Assembly: GCF_025370935.1 (NCBI RefSeq)
Contig: NC_133494.1
Coordinates: forward strand, 8,609,952-8,673,951
Source of the DNA: Choristoneura fumiferana
Lineage: Eukaryota > Arthropoda > Insecta > Lepidoptera > Tortricidae
Direction of reading: 5' to 3'
Length of the DNA: 64,000 bases
Shown: positions 12,811 to 25,100 of the stretch, piece after piece
Layout of the letters: each line of letters begins with the position of its first letter
How positions within the stretch are numbered: position 1 is the stretch's first letter
Notes under the pieces: generated by a model
Databases searched by the model: none
Seen by the model: only the letters and a program-made list of their open reading frames with translations
What the model was told of the DNA's origin: nothing
Made by a program: the position numbers and the translations under genes

Positions 12811-13031
12811 ATTAGCTGTTGCCCGCGACTCCGACCGCGTAGAATTCGTTTATCTTTATCCCGCGAAAACTATTAAATTGTTCGGGATAAAAATGCTCCC
12901 ACATCCTTCCCCGGGACTCAAACTATCTGATACCGAATTTCGTCTTAATCGGATCAGCGGTTTAGACGTGAAAAGGTAACAAACAACCAAACAAACAGAC
13001 TTATGAACCTTCACATTTATAATATTAAGTA
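12811..13031 (-). mobile_element. Helitron-like element, short copy
   Basis: Contains TTAGCTGTTGCCCGCGACTC at the low end, TCGGATCAGCGGTTTAGACG inside and TTCACATTTATAATATTAAG at the high end. This is the standard family order on the minus strand, but the CTAG end is mutated to TTAG. Confidence 0.6.
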
Positions 13032-14380
13032 GTGGGATATTGTATCATTTAAGTGTTTTAGTATCTAACCCGAAAACTGAAAGAGATACTTACTAATAAT
13101 GAATAGTAATTTATGTTAAAAAACTGAACCGAGTTAGCCTATAAATTGGCAGAAATAAATAACCAACGAATAAACATGGATTAAGGTTAATTGGAATCTT
13201 AAATCGAGACGAATTGCTTTCCTTTGCCAACAAAAAGGATACTCGAGATAGAATAATACTAAAATAGGTACGTTTTTCTGCATTCTCCACTGCATTTTAA
13301 TATTTTATATCCTTTTAGCTTTAGTAATGCAATCCGTATAACTAAATTGTACCAGTCATTCTAAATAAATCAACATTTATTTATTTGGAAAAAAAGTTAA
13401 TGAAAACGCGTTGAAACACAAATTAGGCTGATTACTTCGTAGATAATACGAGTGTATGCATTACGACCGTATGAAATTTAGTATTTTATGGTAAGCGCCG
13501 GAGGAATACAGAATTGATTCAATTTTCAAATTTACCCGTGGGTGTATACTTGTTCCTGTTACGCTCTCGGGACTGTCATATGGCATAAATGTACGGCGGC
13601 AAAAACAATTCTCTTTTTTAAAATCGTTAAATATTCGTGATGGCTATGTATTTAGATAAATTGTTTTTGAGCCACTAGTTTGTATTTTTAGGATTCCGTG
13701 CCCGAAGGGTTTCAAATGGAACCATGTTACTCGCGCTTCGCTGTCCTCGCTCCCTCCCTCGGTACGCGGGTCCAGCTCGCACTTGACAAGTAGTAATATT
13801 TTTTATTTTAATAGTTTTGCTAATGCTCAGATTGGATTGGCCGGACGGAAATACACTAGGAGCATAAATAACAGACAATGTTTAGGTAAAGTATATGTAT
13901 GGTTTTAGCAAATTGTCATTTGAAGTTATCTTAAATAGCTGACACTACAGGTATCCCGAAGGAATAGGTAGGTAAGTAGCTCCTTCCCATCTGGTACACT
14001 ACACATATCCTAAATGAGGAATTAAATATAAAAAAATCTGCAATCAAAAAAGGATTTGAATTTAATCAGAAAAATGTTTGCACTATTTTTAGAGTAACAA
14101 AGCCGAATTTTTACGTCGATTTGTAACATAATGAAACATGGGTCACCATCACCATTACACGCCAGAATCATAAAATCATCAAAACCGTAGACACAATCAG
14201 GGTGTTTGCCCCCAATAATAGCTATAGCTGTAAACTCGGATGGAAAAGTGATGGCTTCCGTCCTGTGGAATGCAAAAAATGGAATTTTGCTTATATATTA
14301 AACTCATAAAAGGTCCAGCAAGGTAAAGGGAGAATACTACTACGCTGATCTGTTAGGTAAGCTTCATCAATGTATTCAGC
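13032..14380. other. Intergenic DNA, mostly unrecognised
   Basis: Holds a family F fragment at about 13690-13790 (GATTCCGTGCCCGAAGGG and CCAGCTCGCACTTGAC). No gene seen. Confidence 0.4.
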
Positions 14381-15042
14381 AAAAAAACCGGCCAAGAGCG
14401 TGTCGGACACGCCCGAAATAGGGCTCCGTAGCAATTACGAAAAAATTGAGAAATATTTTTCTAAGGATTTCATATTTTGTAGGTACGGAATATTCCAAGT
14501 TTAGGTATATTTTATACCTTAGGCTACTACTTACTTTTAAACTACTAACAATTCTCAAGAAAACTTAACCGTTATAGTTTTCCTTGTAAGTTTGATATAC
14601 TTACTATCATCCCGAATTTTTCCAAATTTTTCACCCACCGGTTTAGATTTTAGAGGGGGGGGGGAAGGCTCGATTTTAATGAAAATTTGCACTTTAAAGT
14701 TGAACATTTTGCAAACAAATCACTGAATCGAAAAATCGTTTTAGCAATCCCCTAATGGTTACAAAAGATCTATCCAACGATACCCCACACTACAAGGTTG
14801 GATGAGAAAAAAAACACCCCCACTTTACGTGTATGGGAGTTTAAATTTTTATTTTTTATTGTACCATTTTGTCGGCATAGTTTACATATATATTCATACA
14901 AAATTACAGCTTTCTAGCATTGATAGTCCCTGAGCAAAGCCGCGGACGGACGGATGGACAGACAGACAGACAGACAGACATAGCGAAACTAAAGGGGTTC
15001 CATGGTTCCATTTTTGCCATTTTGGCTACGGAATCCTAAAAA
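14381..15042 (+). repeat. Interspersed repeat, family E, copy 1 (about 660 bp)
   Basis: Begins AAACCGGCCAAGAGCGTGTC, contains ATCGAAAAATCGTTTTAGCA and CGATACCCCACACTACAAGG, then a (GACA)n run, and ends TTTGGCTACGGAATCCTAAA. Near-identical order at 21590-22278 and, inverted, at 60791-61378. No coding capacity; class unknown. Confidence 0.75.
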
Positions 15043-15111
15043 CGACCAAAAAAGGTTAAGCAAAAAAAAACTACTAGGCTTCGGACAGTTGTGTATGTTA
15101 TTACAGCCTTT

Positions 15112-15276
15112 CACTTATTCCCTAAGCTTAAAACTTTTTGGGAGGACATAAATTTGACTCAATTAAATGATGAAGTTATGACCACTGTAGAGGAGTATTT
15201 TGCAGGTCTCAAGAAAAGTCAGTTTATAGAAGGCATTACAGCTTTAGAACAAAGGTGAAATAAGCAATAGGAGACT
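15112..15276 (+). pseudogene. mariner-type transposase, C-terminal fragment
   Basis: The frame from 15112 reads HLFPKLKTFWEDINLTQLND, then EEYFAGLKKSQFIEGITALE, then QR, a stop where mariner transposases have Trp, then NK. Known mariner C-termini have LFPxLK..., EEYFA...K..F..GI..LE.RW.KC, which this follows. The catalytic DDD region is absent, so this is a dead relic. Confidence 0.7.
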
Positions 15277-15409
15277 GCGAGTAAATCGAAAAATAAAATA
15301 TTTTTTTCTGCATAAGATTAAGTATTTTATTATTAAGCTAGTTACTTAAATACAATCCCGCCAACGTACCTGAATAATATAGTAATACACTATATGACGA
15401 ATCCTCGTG

Positions 15410-15576
15410 GAAAAATGTCTCCCTAGACTTAGCGGCCAAATTTTTTCTATTTTAAATTGATGAATTCATCGAGCCATCTTAGCTTGAAAAAGTAACAAAA
15501 ACATACACGCACGCTCGCACACACAAGCAAGCAATCACAAACTTTTACATTAATAATTCATAATATTAGTAGGATA
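15410..15576 (-). mobile_element. Helitron-like element, partial copy
   Basis: Ends CATAATATTAGTAGGATAAA at the high side, after a CACGCACGCTCGCACACACA stretch. It corresponds to the 5' part of the family in minus orientation; the CTAG end is lost. Confidence 0.5.
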
Positions 15577-16880
15577 AAGTCGTGACACCGAAACAAACGA
15601 GATACATAAAATAATAGGTACTTTTAATTTTAGATCCTGTTTACCTGTCAAACAGATGAAATTTCTTTTGTTTTTTGTTCACTGCTCAATTTTTCAGTTC
15701 CAAAATGGACCAAACACATTTTTTGACAAATACTGAGTATTTCGCTGATTCAATGGTAGCCAACGGAACCCTAGTAACTTAGCCGGGTTCGTGACGTCAA
15801 TAAGACTATTTTAGTACAACACAATAAAATTGTAGTAGTCTGTCCATGACAGAACAGTGAGGGACTCCCACATTTTATTTCGGTTGTTATTTGCTTTTAG
15901 CTGATGTACGTTCACAAGATTTGGGATACTTGTGTTCGATAATCAAAGAAAGATTTCGTGAAATCTGGCTCCTATTTAAATATTTAAAGACAAAATATTG
16001 GATAAAATGCTGTCTCGCATGTTTACTGTTGATTAATTGTTTGCTTGCGGTATTTTCAGCAGCAACATCTTAATCGCATGGTAACAATATTTCAAAATAT
16101 AAACATGCTGATAGCAGCGATTGACCTCGCGGTCAAGGAGTATATTGACCAGCGGATCGGACGACAATATTTTTCTTTTAAATAATGATAAAAAGTCATC
16201 TAATAAATTAGAATTTAACTTATCGGATCACCAAATATAAGTAGTTCAAATATGAAACTAATTTTTTATACTAACTAGAATAATAAACTGTAGGTAGGTA
16301 TACCGTAAGCTGCAGGCTAGTAAACTGTCACTATTGTACTGTTTTTGTCAAACTTTAAACCTAAAATTGCTAAAAGTGGCTTTGAAGCGGTAACGTTTCG
16401 TGTGCTCTGCCTACCCCATTTGGGAATACGAGTAGGTACAGGCGTGATGTTTGTGATGTGTGTCGAATAATAAAAAAACCTTTTTTAAGTTTTTTTTACT
16501 GTACTATTTGCATACCAATTTTTATTAAATCTAACTGTTCGTCTGTCAAGACCCTTTTTCTCAAGAATGCGTGGAAATATCAAGCTGAAATAAAGCTCAA
16601 TAACTCAGGTCCTCTACCCTTTGGCGCAATGAAAAAATCAAACGTCTAAGTTACTTAACGAAATCAAAAATATTAAAGCCATTAAGTTTTTCCACATAAA
16701 TTGGCGGGTTATCAAATTGTTCTAGAAACTTGAAATTTGGTGTAGTGGTAGCTCTTTTAGCACAAGTTATAAAAAAGTCTGAAAAAAATATTAAGCTAAC
16801 CTAAGGCTACTACAAACCTACAAACTACCTGCAAACTTGGACAGAACTGGCGGTGCGCAAGTTCTACTTACGTTTGTCCG
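15577..16880. other. Intergenic DNA, nothing recognised
   Basis: AT-rich with short spurious open frames. No exon-like splice pattern stood out. Confidence 0.35.
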
Positions 16881-16881
16881 G

Positions 16882-17400
16882 TTTTTCACTGACTTCAAAA
16901 AATGGAGGAGGTTATCAATTTGGTTGTATTTTTTACGTTTGTTACCTTAGAACTCTGTCATTTATGAACCGATTTGATTTTTTTTTCGTTTGTTTGTTCC
17001 TCCAATTAGGTCCCATAACAACTAAATCAGGATCTCAAGATTGGACCCTAAGGAAATCGAGGGAACTCTCCAAATATTGTAGGGACACCCACCTATGGTA
17101 ATTTGGATATATTAGTAGTAATTTGTGCATTTGCTCTTGAAAATCATCATTTGGTCAATGAAACTGATGATCAAGACCACAGTTGACCACCGGAGATACT
17201 CAATAACAAGTATTTCAAGGGTTCAATTTTAATTACTCTAACACAACTGTATTAAGTAATTTATGTTCTTCGTAATGCATAATGGTGACATAGAACGGGT
17301 AAAGAAATAATGAACGTCTCTGCATTGTAAAAAAAGCAATCTTTCGTAAAAGGTGACGAACAGTTTACATTAAACTATTGTATCTTAGATTATTATTAAT
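16882..17400 (+). repeat. Interspersed repeat, family D, copy 1
   Basis: Starts with the ACTGACTTCAAAAAATGGAG block, then GAACCGATTTGATTTTTTTT, GGATCTCAAGATTGGACCCT and GACGAACAGTTTACATTAAA. The same order recurs at 28817-29920 and 29935-30925. Non-coding; class unknown. Confidence 0.65.
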
Positions 17401-17429
17401 ATTTTATTTTTTACATAAAACTGACCGTG

Positions 17430-19300
17430 ATTGACCCCATCTCACTTGATGTTAAGTACAGATGAGGCCAAAGGTGTATCTCACTGGTTCAGTAACAGCC
17501 TATTCAATCTAAAAAGAGTGAATTGAACAGACTATATCTCGCTTGTTGAAAACAAAAATGACACTAAACAAAAAATGCCAATTTAGTTTATCCGCCACTA
17601 GCGGACCCGGCAGACGTTGTCCTGCCCGAAAAAACACTACATTAAAATTATGATAACATACCAAACAAACTGCGCCATCTAGCGGGTCCAATTTATTTGA
17701 ATACGTTCTTTAATTTCAGGGGAGAGTTTACTCAGTTTACCGTATCAACGGGATAACCATTAAATGTTTGACAGTTACGAAACCCATGAACATTTTGTAT
17801 GGAAAAATGTTTTTTCTTTTATTTTATTTTTCGTGAATTTTCCAATGTTTTAATATATTCCTGATAAAGATAAATCCAAAAATACAAAAATCATAAAAAT
17901 TGGTCCAGCCGTTCTTGAGTTATCATAGTTGAGTTCGGTCTGGTAGTTCCAACTGAAATTTTCGGGATTTTACAAAATTCACATGGAAATTTCCAAAATT
18001 TATAATATTGTGGTCTTCATTGAGGTTGTTTAGTGAACAACTACAAAATTCAAGACTCTAAACCCAGTGCTGAAATTTCAAGATTTTTTCCTATCCCGTG
18101 GGAATATCGGGATAAAAAGTAGCCTTTTATTTAATTATTTATTTATGTGTTATCCAGACGTCCAGCTACCTACATACCAAATTTCATGGCTCTAAGCCCA
18201 GCTATTGTTATTTCGAGATTTTATCCCTATCCCGTGGGAATATCGGAATAAATAAAAATTGGTCAAGTGCGAGTCGGGCTCGTACATGAAGGGTTCCGTA
18301 AACATTTCAGTAAAAGTTTTTCTTAAAATTCTTCTAACATATGTTTTTTTTTGCTGACTGTTGTTTCTGCCCCGGTTACCAAAGTACTCGTCAAAACGAC
18401 TAACGAGTCCAAACTCGATGCGGTCGTGTCGTTTATCAGTGTTTCTATGGTCACCCGCTAGCTTTATAACAATAATGCATTGTCATCGGATATATACATG
18501 CGTTTAAAATTTCAGCTCAATCGGTTGAAGATATTCACTTCAAATTTGAGTTGAAAGATTCCACCCGAGCAAACATTTACATTACCTACACTGGAAATAA
18601 TTATAATGCTTGTAATAAGTTTTTGTTACAAAAATATTTTTTAATACAAGCTTTTTTTGGCGAATGTACTTTTTATTGACTGTACTTGCCTCCTCTAAAC
18701 TACATATCTGTACCAATTTTCAAGTCGGTACTATTAGCTATTGAGGAGTTCCCTCCTGCAGAGACGATCCTAGCAGGACCTTCAAGATGTCACTACCAGA
18801 TTATTGAAATGTCACCAAATTCACATAAGTATGCCAAATTTCAAGTCGATCGGACCACTGGAAGTGGGTCAAATTTAGTTTCCAAGATTTGACCCAAACA
18901 AACAATAAATAAATAAACAAATAGGGCAAGCTAAAGAAAAGCTAAAAATATCGCCGTAAGCACTTGTGCAAGTATTTCGAATAAAAAACAATTTGAATTC
19001 TCATCCTCTTTGATTCTGGCTGTTTGCTTCTGAATCCATTGCCCTAAAAGCGCCGCGTGAGAATATCGAGATAAAAAGAGACCTATGTGTTATTCCAGAG
19101 GTCCAGCTACCCACATTACCAAATTTCATGGCTCAAAGCCCAGCGGTTGTTATTTTGAGATTTTATCCCTATCCCGTGGAAATATCGGGATAAAAAGTAT
19201 CCTATCTCCGTCTCCTGGTTCTAAGCTAATCGGTTCAGCCGATCTTGAGTTATAAATAGTGTAACTAACACGACTTTTTTATTTATATAGATATACAAAC
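17430..19300. other. Mosaic of repeats upstream of hexamerin A
   Basis: Contains a CCATCTCACTTGATGTTAAG fragment (17432), a GCGCCATCTAGCGG block (17671), Helitron-variant blocks with TATCCCGTGGGAATATCGG at about 18090, 18228 and 19165, a family F start at 18250 and family C copy 2 at 18640-18930. No gene seen. Confidence 0.5.
18640..18930 (+). repeat. Interspersed repeat, family C, copy 2
   Basis: Same ordered blocks as 12405-12665 and 43325-43575, for example TGTCACTACCAGATTATTGA and CATAAGTATGCCAAATTTCA. Confidence 0.6.
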
Positions 19301-20184
19301 AATCTGGCGAGACGCACGCAATGCAAAGACACCTTAACTTTATATTTACGTTAGTTGCCGAAAGATGGCGGTAGTGTCACTTTGTACTAATTGCCCGAAC
19401 TAAATCAGCACAAAACCAAGCACGGAGCGGAGATGTTGTGAGGGTGAATGAAAAAGTGACACTTTTCGTGTATTGACGATTTTGCCGTCAATTGTTATTT
19501 TTTAAACGGGAATATTGTTTATTTTAAAACGACACATTTTGTATAGTGCCCCTCTTTGAGTAACATTTTTTCGAAATAAACCATAAAATTAAACCATGAA
19601 CAGACAAATTTTTGTCAGTTTTGAAATAAGAATGGTTAATTAAAGTTTTATAACGTTACTCGTAAAATGTACTTTTTTGTTTGAATATAGTCATTTTATT
19701 GAAAAAGTAGAAGACAATTGTGATAAAATTTTGAAAATGAAAAATGACTCTTTTATCAAAATGACACTTTTCGAAGTTTAAAGTATCTATCTCAAAAATA
19801 TGCAGAACTGTTAAAAAGAAAAATGACACTATACTGAACTTTTTTTTCAACTCATCATTTTGTTACAGCCACACATTTTTATTTCCAAGTAACTGTAAAA
19901 TTGGAAGACAACTAACTAATATTATATAGTTTGAATGTTTAAAAGTGATTAATAAATACTCTAGTTAGTTACACATCGTAAAAGGCCATTCAAAAGTTTA
20001 GATCGCCATACTGAAAGTAGCACTTTTTGTATTGTGTCATTTTTGTTTTCAACAAGCGACCTAGTGCCATCTACGAAGACGCGTGATTTTGTCAAAATTA
20101 GACATTAATGATATTCGAATAAGAACCACGGCAAGCGTCATCGTGAATGTCTCTACTTATACAAAAAAACATGTAAATATTTTT
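19301..20184. other. Intergenic DNA with recurrent AATGACACTTTT motifs
   Basis: Variants of AAAAATGACACTTTTCG recur at about 19455, 19741, 19762 and 19821, and in reverse at 20042. The block at 20028-20065 is the inverted match of 17535-17575. No gene seen. Confidence 0.4.
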
Positions 20185-20370
20185 TTACCGCTTTGAAGTC
20201 GGTTCCTCAACACGAGCCAGCAGGAGTGATTGAAGTCCAATAATATAGTATGTAGGTGAAGTAAAAAACCATAGGTCCACTCCTGTTGGCTCTTGCTGCG
20301 GCACCGACTTCAAAGTGGTAGATAATAATTTTCATGGTTTTTTGAAGTCGGTTCAATTATTTGTTATAAA
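20185..20370 (+). repeat. Family D 3' hairpin fragment
   Basis: CACGAGCCAGCAGGAGTG (from about 20211) faces CACTCCTGTTGGCTCTTG (from about 20279), with GAAGTCGG/CCGACTTC outside them: the same palindromic module as 30723-30900. Confidence 0.6.
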
Positions 20371-20556
20371 TTATAAAAAAAATCTATTCTATTCTATTCT
20401 ATGTCTTACCCGTTTGACATGGATAGCTTGTAGTTTCCTTCTCAAACGCCTGATTAATATTTCGAGCGGTAATGAGCTGCGTTAGCAGCATATGGAAACT
20501 GTATGCGAAAGAACTGAGGAAACAATTTATTGAAAATATCTATCCACTTTTTAATG

Positions 20557-20832
20557 ACGACCGGATGGCCAAGTGGTTAGAGAACCTGACTACGACGCTT
20601 CGAAGAAGTCCCGGGTTCGATTCCCGGTTGGGGCAGATATTTGTATGAACAATACGAATGGACTTTGTTCTCGGGTCTTGGATGTTTAATAGGTATTTAA
20701 GTATGTAATTATCTACATAAGTATTTTTATCCATTGCCTAGTACCCATAGTATAAGCTTTGCTTAGTTTGGGACTAGGTCAATTATTATTGGTGTCAAGT
20801 GTCCCATGATATTTATTATTATTATTAATTTT
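20557..20832 (+). mobile_element. SINE family 2, near full-length, tRNA head
   Basis: A-box TGGCCAAGTGG at 20566-20576 and a perfect B-box GGTTCGATTCC at 20614-20624 lie in a tRNA-like head. A body with TTGGGACTAGGTCAATTATT follows, ending in a TTATTATTATTA tail. Other copies: 2385-2522, 44728-44958 and 51325-51600 (all minus). Confidence 0.75.
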
Positions 20833-21185
20833 GAATTAAGGTAGAAAAAGACGGTGAGTGTAATTGCTATAAACGTAAACGCAACAGATAACTGGCCTGG
20901 CCTAGATGCTGATTAAACTCCCATTTCCTTGGCGATTGGAATTCACAACAATGTAATCTCAAGTTAGTACTTAAATGTATCTACCAGAGTTTACATGCAC
21001 CGATGCTTTCTTATTTACCTGTCTCGTTGGTAGTAGGGCAGCAATGTAAAGCTCCACTATTTTGTAACTTATTCATAGTTAATAACAACTACAAGGGGTC
21101 AAGGGGCATACTGTTAACGTCCTTAGCTAGGCAATTATCTTGAAAAAACAAGGTTGTCAACAGTTTTAGATATCTCAGCTAGTAG
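20833..21185. other. Upstream flank of hexamerin A
   Basis: Unique-looking AT-rich sequence just before the TATA box, where stage and fat-body control would be expected. I cannot name any site in it with confidence. Confidence 0.35.
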
Positions 21186-21222
21186 TATAAATAGGGGCTA
21201 AGTCGTACTTGAAAGCACAGTT
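21186..21222 (+). promoter_or_regulatory. Core promoter of hexamerin A (TATA box plus initiator)
   Basis: TATAAATA lies at 21186-21193 and an ACAGTT initiator-like site at 21217-21222, giving the usual 30 nt spacing. The implied 5' leader is only about 30 nt before the ATG at 21248. I see no upstream control element that I can name with confidence. Confidence 0.75.
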
Positions 21223-21247
21223 GAGCTCCCACTGGGTCGGCTGCACG

Positions 21248-22164
21248 ATGAAGGCTACAGCTTTATTGATTCTCGGCCTAGCCGCAATGGCTACGGCACG
21301 GCCTGAAGTCGATGATCACACCATCGGTAAGATATTTAAAATAATAAATCTGTAGAAATTCGGTGGTACATTGGGGATATTTGAGAAAAACTGTTACAAT
21401 GGTAAATATTTATAAGCGCAATAGAACCCAAAACAATGATTTTTAAAATTGTCTGTTTGTCAATGGTTTGTCAGTTTGTTTGTTTATGCGTTTGCTCGCG
21501 CTAATCCCAGGAAGGGCTTAACCGACGTGAATGTGGTTTTCATTGATGTACCTACATGTTTTCTCGGATTAACGAATCGGTTCACAAGTAAAAAACCGGC
21601 CAAGAGCGTGTCGGAAACACCCAAAATAGAGTTCCGTAGCCATTACAAAAAAATATGTAATATTTTTCTAAGAATTTCGTAGTTTATACGAAATCTTCCA
21701 AGTTTAGGTATATTTTATACCTTAGGCTGCTTATTACTCTTAAACTACTAATAATTCTCAAGCAAACTTAGCCGTTATAGTTTTTCTTGCAAGTTTGATA
21801 AACTTACTACCATTCTGATTTTTTTCATAATTTTCCACCCACCGGTTTAGATTTAAGATGGGTGGGACGCTCGATTTTAATGAAAATTTTCACTTTAAAG
21901 TTGAATATTTTGCAAACAGATCACTGAATCGAAAAATCGTTTTAGCAAGCCCCTAATGGTTTTAACAGACCTATCCAACGATACCCCACACTACAAGTTT
22001 AGATGAGGAAAAAAAATCACCCCCACTTTACGTCTATGGGAGGTACACGAAAAAAAAAATTTTTGAAATTTTTATTGTACCATTTTGTCGGCATAGTTTA
22101 CATACATATTCCTGCAAAATTACAGCTTTCTAGCATTGATAGTCCCTGAGCAAAGCCGCGGACG

Positions 22165-22195
<31 letters not shown>

Positions 22196-25100
22196 CGAGA
22201 CAAACAGAGACAGACAGACAGACATGGCGAAACTATAAGGGTTCCGTTTTTGCCATTTTGGCTCCGGATCCCTAAAAAGATACGTCAATATCTTAGATGA
22301 ATATTGGTCTCGACGTCGAGCAAGCGCGCGAGACCAATCATTCATCTAAGGTCAATATAAATAATTTCAAACAACACTTTTGACACAATTACTGTTAGTT
22401 TAACGTTGGTCGGCCTCCCACTAGGTGGCCGGGCGACATTTCGAGAGTTATAGGCAACCGGTGGATGCAAGTGGCGAGTTGTCGTTCATTGTGGTGTTCT
22501 AAGGGAGGCCTTTGTTCAACAGTGGACGTCCTGCTGATGTCTGGCTGATGATACTGTTAGTTTAGGTACCCGAAGCTATATAACCTTTTTGTGAATACAA
22601 AAGTAAAAAAAAATAACCGACATAGCTGGGATGGGAACATATGCCAGTGGAAGTGACAATGGGCGGGCCACATCGCTCGAAGAACAGAATGATAACCGTT
22701 GGAGAGAAAAGTCTACGAGTGGCGACCACGAACCGAGGATGAGGCGTTCTCACCAGGTGGACTGACGACATTGTGAAAATTGCGGAAAACCGGTGGATGC
22801 AAGTGGCGAGTTGTCGTTCATTGTGGCGTTTAAAGGTGGAGGCATTTTTGTTCAGCAGTGGAAGTCTTCCGGCGGATGATGCTCACATTACTATGGTAAA
22901 GCATATCCAATAGAGTTCAGCTTAGGTTGGAGGGTGCTTGTTAAGGGCGCTGCGTGCCTGGTACTCTTGGTCCTCTTAAAAGAGATTTTCGGCGAATACA
23001 GGGATAACACAGGGCATCTCCATGAAGTAGAAAAAACTAGCATCGGTACCCCGATTTTGTGTTCAGACGGTGCTTTATTCAGGCACCGTAAAAGACCTGA
23101 GTGTCACCATAGCCACGACTCTCTCATTGATTTAAGAGTTCATTCTACACAAAATATACGCACGCGCTGTCTCCGTCCCTTTTGGAATAACCTGAACTGC
23201 TTCTTCGGCCACTCTGCTCTCGTTGTGATTGATTGACCGCACTGACAACTCAACACAAGACAGCCACTTTACGCACATCCCACAGATCAAATCGAATTTG
23301 GCCCTACATTTAGGTGGCCTGGTGCCAAGAGTGGAGGCTTCTGTCCGTAAGGCCATGGTTTCTCTGACCACGGCCGAATGTTTTGTGCAGGAATGTTTCT
23401 CTGAAATGTCACCGGCAGCGGGTAGGCACCGTTAATTCGTGTGGTGCGACGCACATTCAGATGCCGGTCGCGTGTGACGGACCTGAGAAACCAGGGCCTT
23501 AGTTATAATAGGTAACAATAAAGCCGTTAAAAAGCTACCAACCCCTCATGCGAAAGCAAAATGAGATAAAAAGTCGCAGAAAAGCTAATCGCTAGATAAT
23601 CGGGAAAAAGTCCACAATCAAAGGTATTTTATTAGGTACCTATGAATAAGAAGTAAACATTTTAATGGCATGTATCTTTTGTAAGCTGCTAGGCAGTCAA
23701 AATAATAACTGACTGAGATAAATCTAAGTCCACGCGGTCGAAGTCGCGGGCACAGCTAGCTAGTTCATAATATTTCGATAAAAACAATACATATCTTTGT
23801 TACTACTTGTATTTACATATATCCAGGACATCGTCAAAGTAAGTAAGTAAGTCAGTATAATAATCCTGTTTTGTTTACAGTCTCAACGGACATTAAGCAA
23901 AGGCAAACTTTAATCCTGAAGTTGCTGAACCACGTCATGGAACCCTGCATGTACAAAGACATCGTAGACATTGGTAAAAACTTCAAGATTGAAGAGAATG
24001 TTGATTTATATACCGTAAGGATATTTCAATGTACTTTATAAAAATGACAATTTTTTTGCCAACAATAGCAAGGTTTAATTATATTTCATTTCTTTCTACA
24101 GAAATCTGACGTTGTTAAACGTTTCCTCAATCTGCTCAAGATTGGCGTGCTGCCTCGTGGTGAAGTGTTTACTATCCACATTGACCGCCAACTCGATGAA
24201 GTTGTTACCATGTTCCACATGCTGCACTACGCTAAGGACTTTACCACCTTCATCAAAACTGCTTGCTGGATGCGTTTGCACATGAACGAGGGTATGTTCG
24301 TCTATGCTCTTACCGTTGCCTGCAGACACCGTGAGGATTGCAGAGGAATCATCCTACCTCCTCCTTATGAAATATACCCGTACTACTTCGTGCGCGCCGA
24401 TGTCATCCAAAAAGCATACATGCTTAAGATGAAGAAGGGGCTCCTTGACCACAAACTGTGCGATTTCTATGGCATCAAGAAAACCGACAAGGATGTTTTC
24501 ATAATCGACGAGAACGTCTTTGACAAGCGTGTTTACCTCAACCATGAAGACAAACTCAGATACTTCACTGAAGATATTGACCTAAACACCTACTATTTCT
24601 ATTTCCACGCTGACTATCCGTTCTGGATGAGGGATACTATTTTCGACAAGTTCAAGGTCAGACGTTGCGAACTGACTCTGTATATATACCAACAGATTCT
24701 GGCCAGATATTACTTGGAGAGACTGTCCAACGGATTGGGAGAAATCAAAACTTTGTCCTGGAACAAGCCAATCAGGAAGGGATACTGGCCTTGGTTAAAA
24801 CTGCACAATGGTATCCAGCTGCCCAACAGATTCAACAACTACGTCGTTGTTCGCGACGATAATATCAACGCTGTTCGTTTAGCCGAGACCTATGAAATGA
24901 TCATCAAGGAAGCCATCGTAAAGGGATACATTGAAGTAAGTTTCCAGCTTATTTGCATAAATTTAATAATTCAATAGCAAATTAATTAAAGTAATTATTC
25001 CGAATCTGTACAATATATTGTAAAAAGTTACTATTCGTATTGCTTTTATTTATGAACAGATCAATGGAATGAGGCTGGAGCTGACAAAGACTGACGACAT

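Noticed and set aside
20557..20640. tRNA gene (good A-box and B-box)
   Set aside because: It continues into a repeated body with an A/T-rich tail, and the same unit occurs at 44728 and 51325, so it is the head of a SINE.
22130..22345. ORF with SVCLSVCLSV repeats
   Set aside because: Translation of the (GACA)n run in repeat family E.
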